NCBI GenBank assembly: GCA_036924085.1
Contig: JAVGWX010000011.1
Coordinates: forward strand, 41,463,970 to 41,527,969
Length of the DNA stretch: 64,000 bases
Reading direction: 5' to 3'
Source: Ariolimax columbianus
Lineage: Eukaryota; Mollusca; Gastropoda; Stylommatophora; Arionidae
The translations under genes were made by a program, and so were the position numbers. The notes beneath the pieces are model-generated. The model was not told the origin of the DNA and ran no database searches. It saw nothing but the letters and a program-made list of their open reading frames with translations. Positions 63,521 through 64,000 of the stretch are shown piece by piece. The first letter of the stretch is position 1; every line of letters starts with the position of its first letter.

Positions 63521-64000
63521 CATAAATCGTTTATTCATCAGTAGACATTTAACTACCTGCGTGGCTACTTTGGTGATCGGATGAGAAGGAGTATCATCAA
63601 CCAGGTATGGCGGTAGACGGTAAAGTGAGATACAATTAAAGAAAGAATATGTCTTAAATTGAAGGAAGAACTCAATTAAACATAAGGACCAAGGCAGGAG
63701 TGTGAGTAAAATAGTTCGCAAGCTAGACTTAACAAAATCAAGTTGATACAACAAATAGTCTTCTTATTTTCGCTTGTGTCCTGCTTGTGCCTGTCAGCTT
63801 CAGGTTAAGAAGAGGTTTCTTGACCGGGCCCCAGTATGTGCTTTGTGCACGAGGAGCTTTACTGCTTCTGTTATTTCTAATATCCATCTTGTGCTATTCC
63901 TTTCCTTGGTTTTGTGTCCATTGTATCTGTATATCTTTGCTTTCTGAGGATACTAAGTGGTGTTTGTCTATTTATATGACATGCTTCGAGAAGAGAGACT
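63521..64000. other. No recognisable gene
   Basis: Short frames only up to the window end. Confidence 0.35.

Overview
The window is eukaryotic, AT-rich and packed with transposable elements. I see no convincing single-copy host protein gene. Nearly every long or conserved reading frame belongs to a non-LTR retrotransposon (LINE) or a mariner-type transposon. The 18S rRNA segment, the I-clade (Nimb-like) and RTE-like LINEs and the core-domain SINEs suggest a mollusc, most likely a heterobranch gastropod such as a sea slug. That assignment is inference and was not checked against a database.

Layout. 1-4791: decayed LINE C-termini, a short Tc1/mariner-like element with terminal inverted repeats (2902-3439), and the 3' part of an RTE-like LINE on the minus strand. 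4792-12163: the centrepiece, one 7.4-kb unit inserted into that RTE-like LINE with a perfect 13-bp target-site duplication (TSD). In order it holds a GC-rich rDNA leader (5' ETS), the first ~1.24 kb of 18S rRNA, degenerate ~180-195-bp repeats that each start with an 18S-derived segment, a structured leader, an intact 1301-codon endonuclease-RT-RNase H frame, and a (GAA)n tail. 12164-19312: the other half of the split RTE-like LINE, a mariner with nested insertions, CR1/L2-like remnants, and a second I-clade LINE copy (minus strand) with a long GAA tail and TSD. 19560-22800: two large satellites (51-bp units; 20-bp units ordered into 60-bp units). 23580-29365: nested LINE and SINE remnants. 29743-33163: a 5'-truncated, very similar I-clade copy with TSD. 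33730-38853: mariner-derived elements, one with a 49-bp tandem repeat grown out of its catalytic region. 39097-43870: an RTE LINE and an inverted partial copy, set among pentanucleotide arrays. 43870-59560: simple repeats, SINEs (one pair perfectly nested), a 55-bp satellite and LINE remnants. 59578-63520: further LINE remnants, including an I-clade copy joined to an inverted piece of itself.

How the parts relate. The I-clade LINE is the only element here with an apparently complete enzymatic frame. Its copies differ little from one another, which suggests recent activity. A ~350-bp SINE family (8 copies) shares the GAA-rich tail with it, and a short core sequence is shared among this SINE, a tRNA-derived SINE and the start of the LINE frame. 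These SINEs may therefore be mobilised by this LINE (inference). Several nestings are fixed by TSDs, so relative insertion ages can be read directly.
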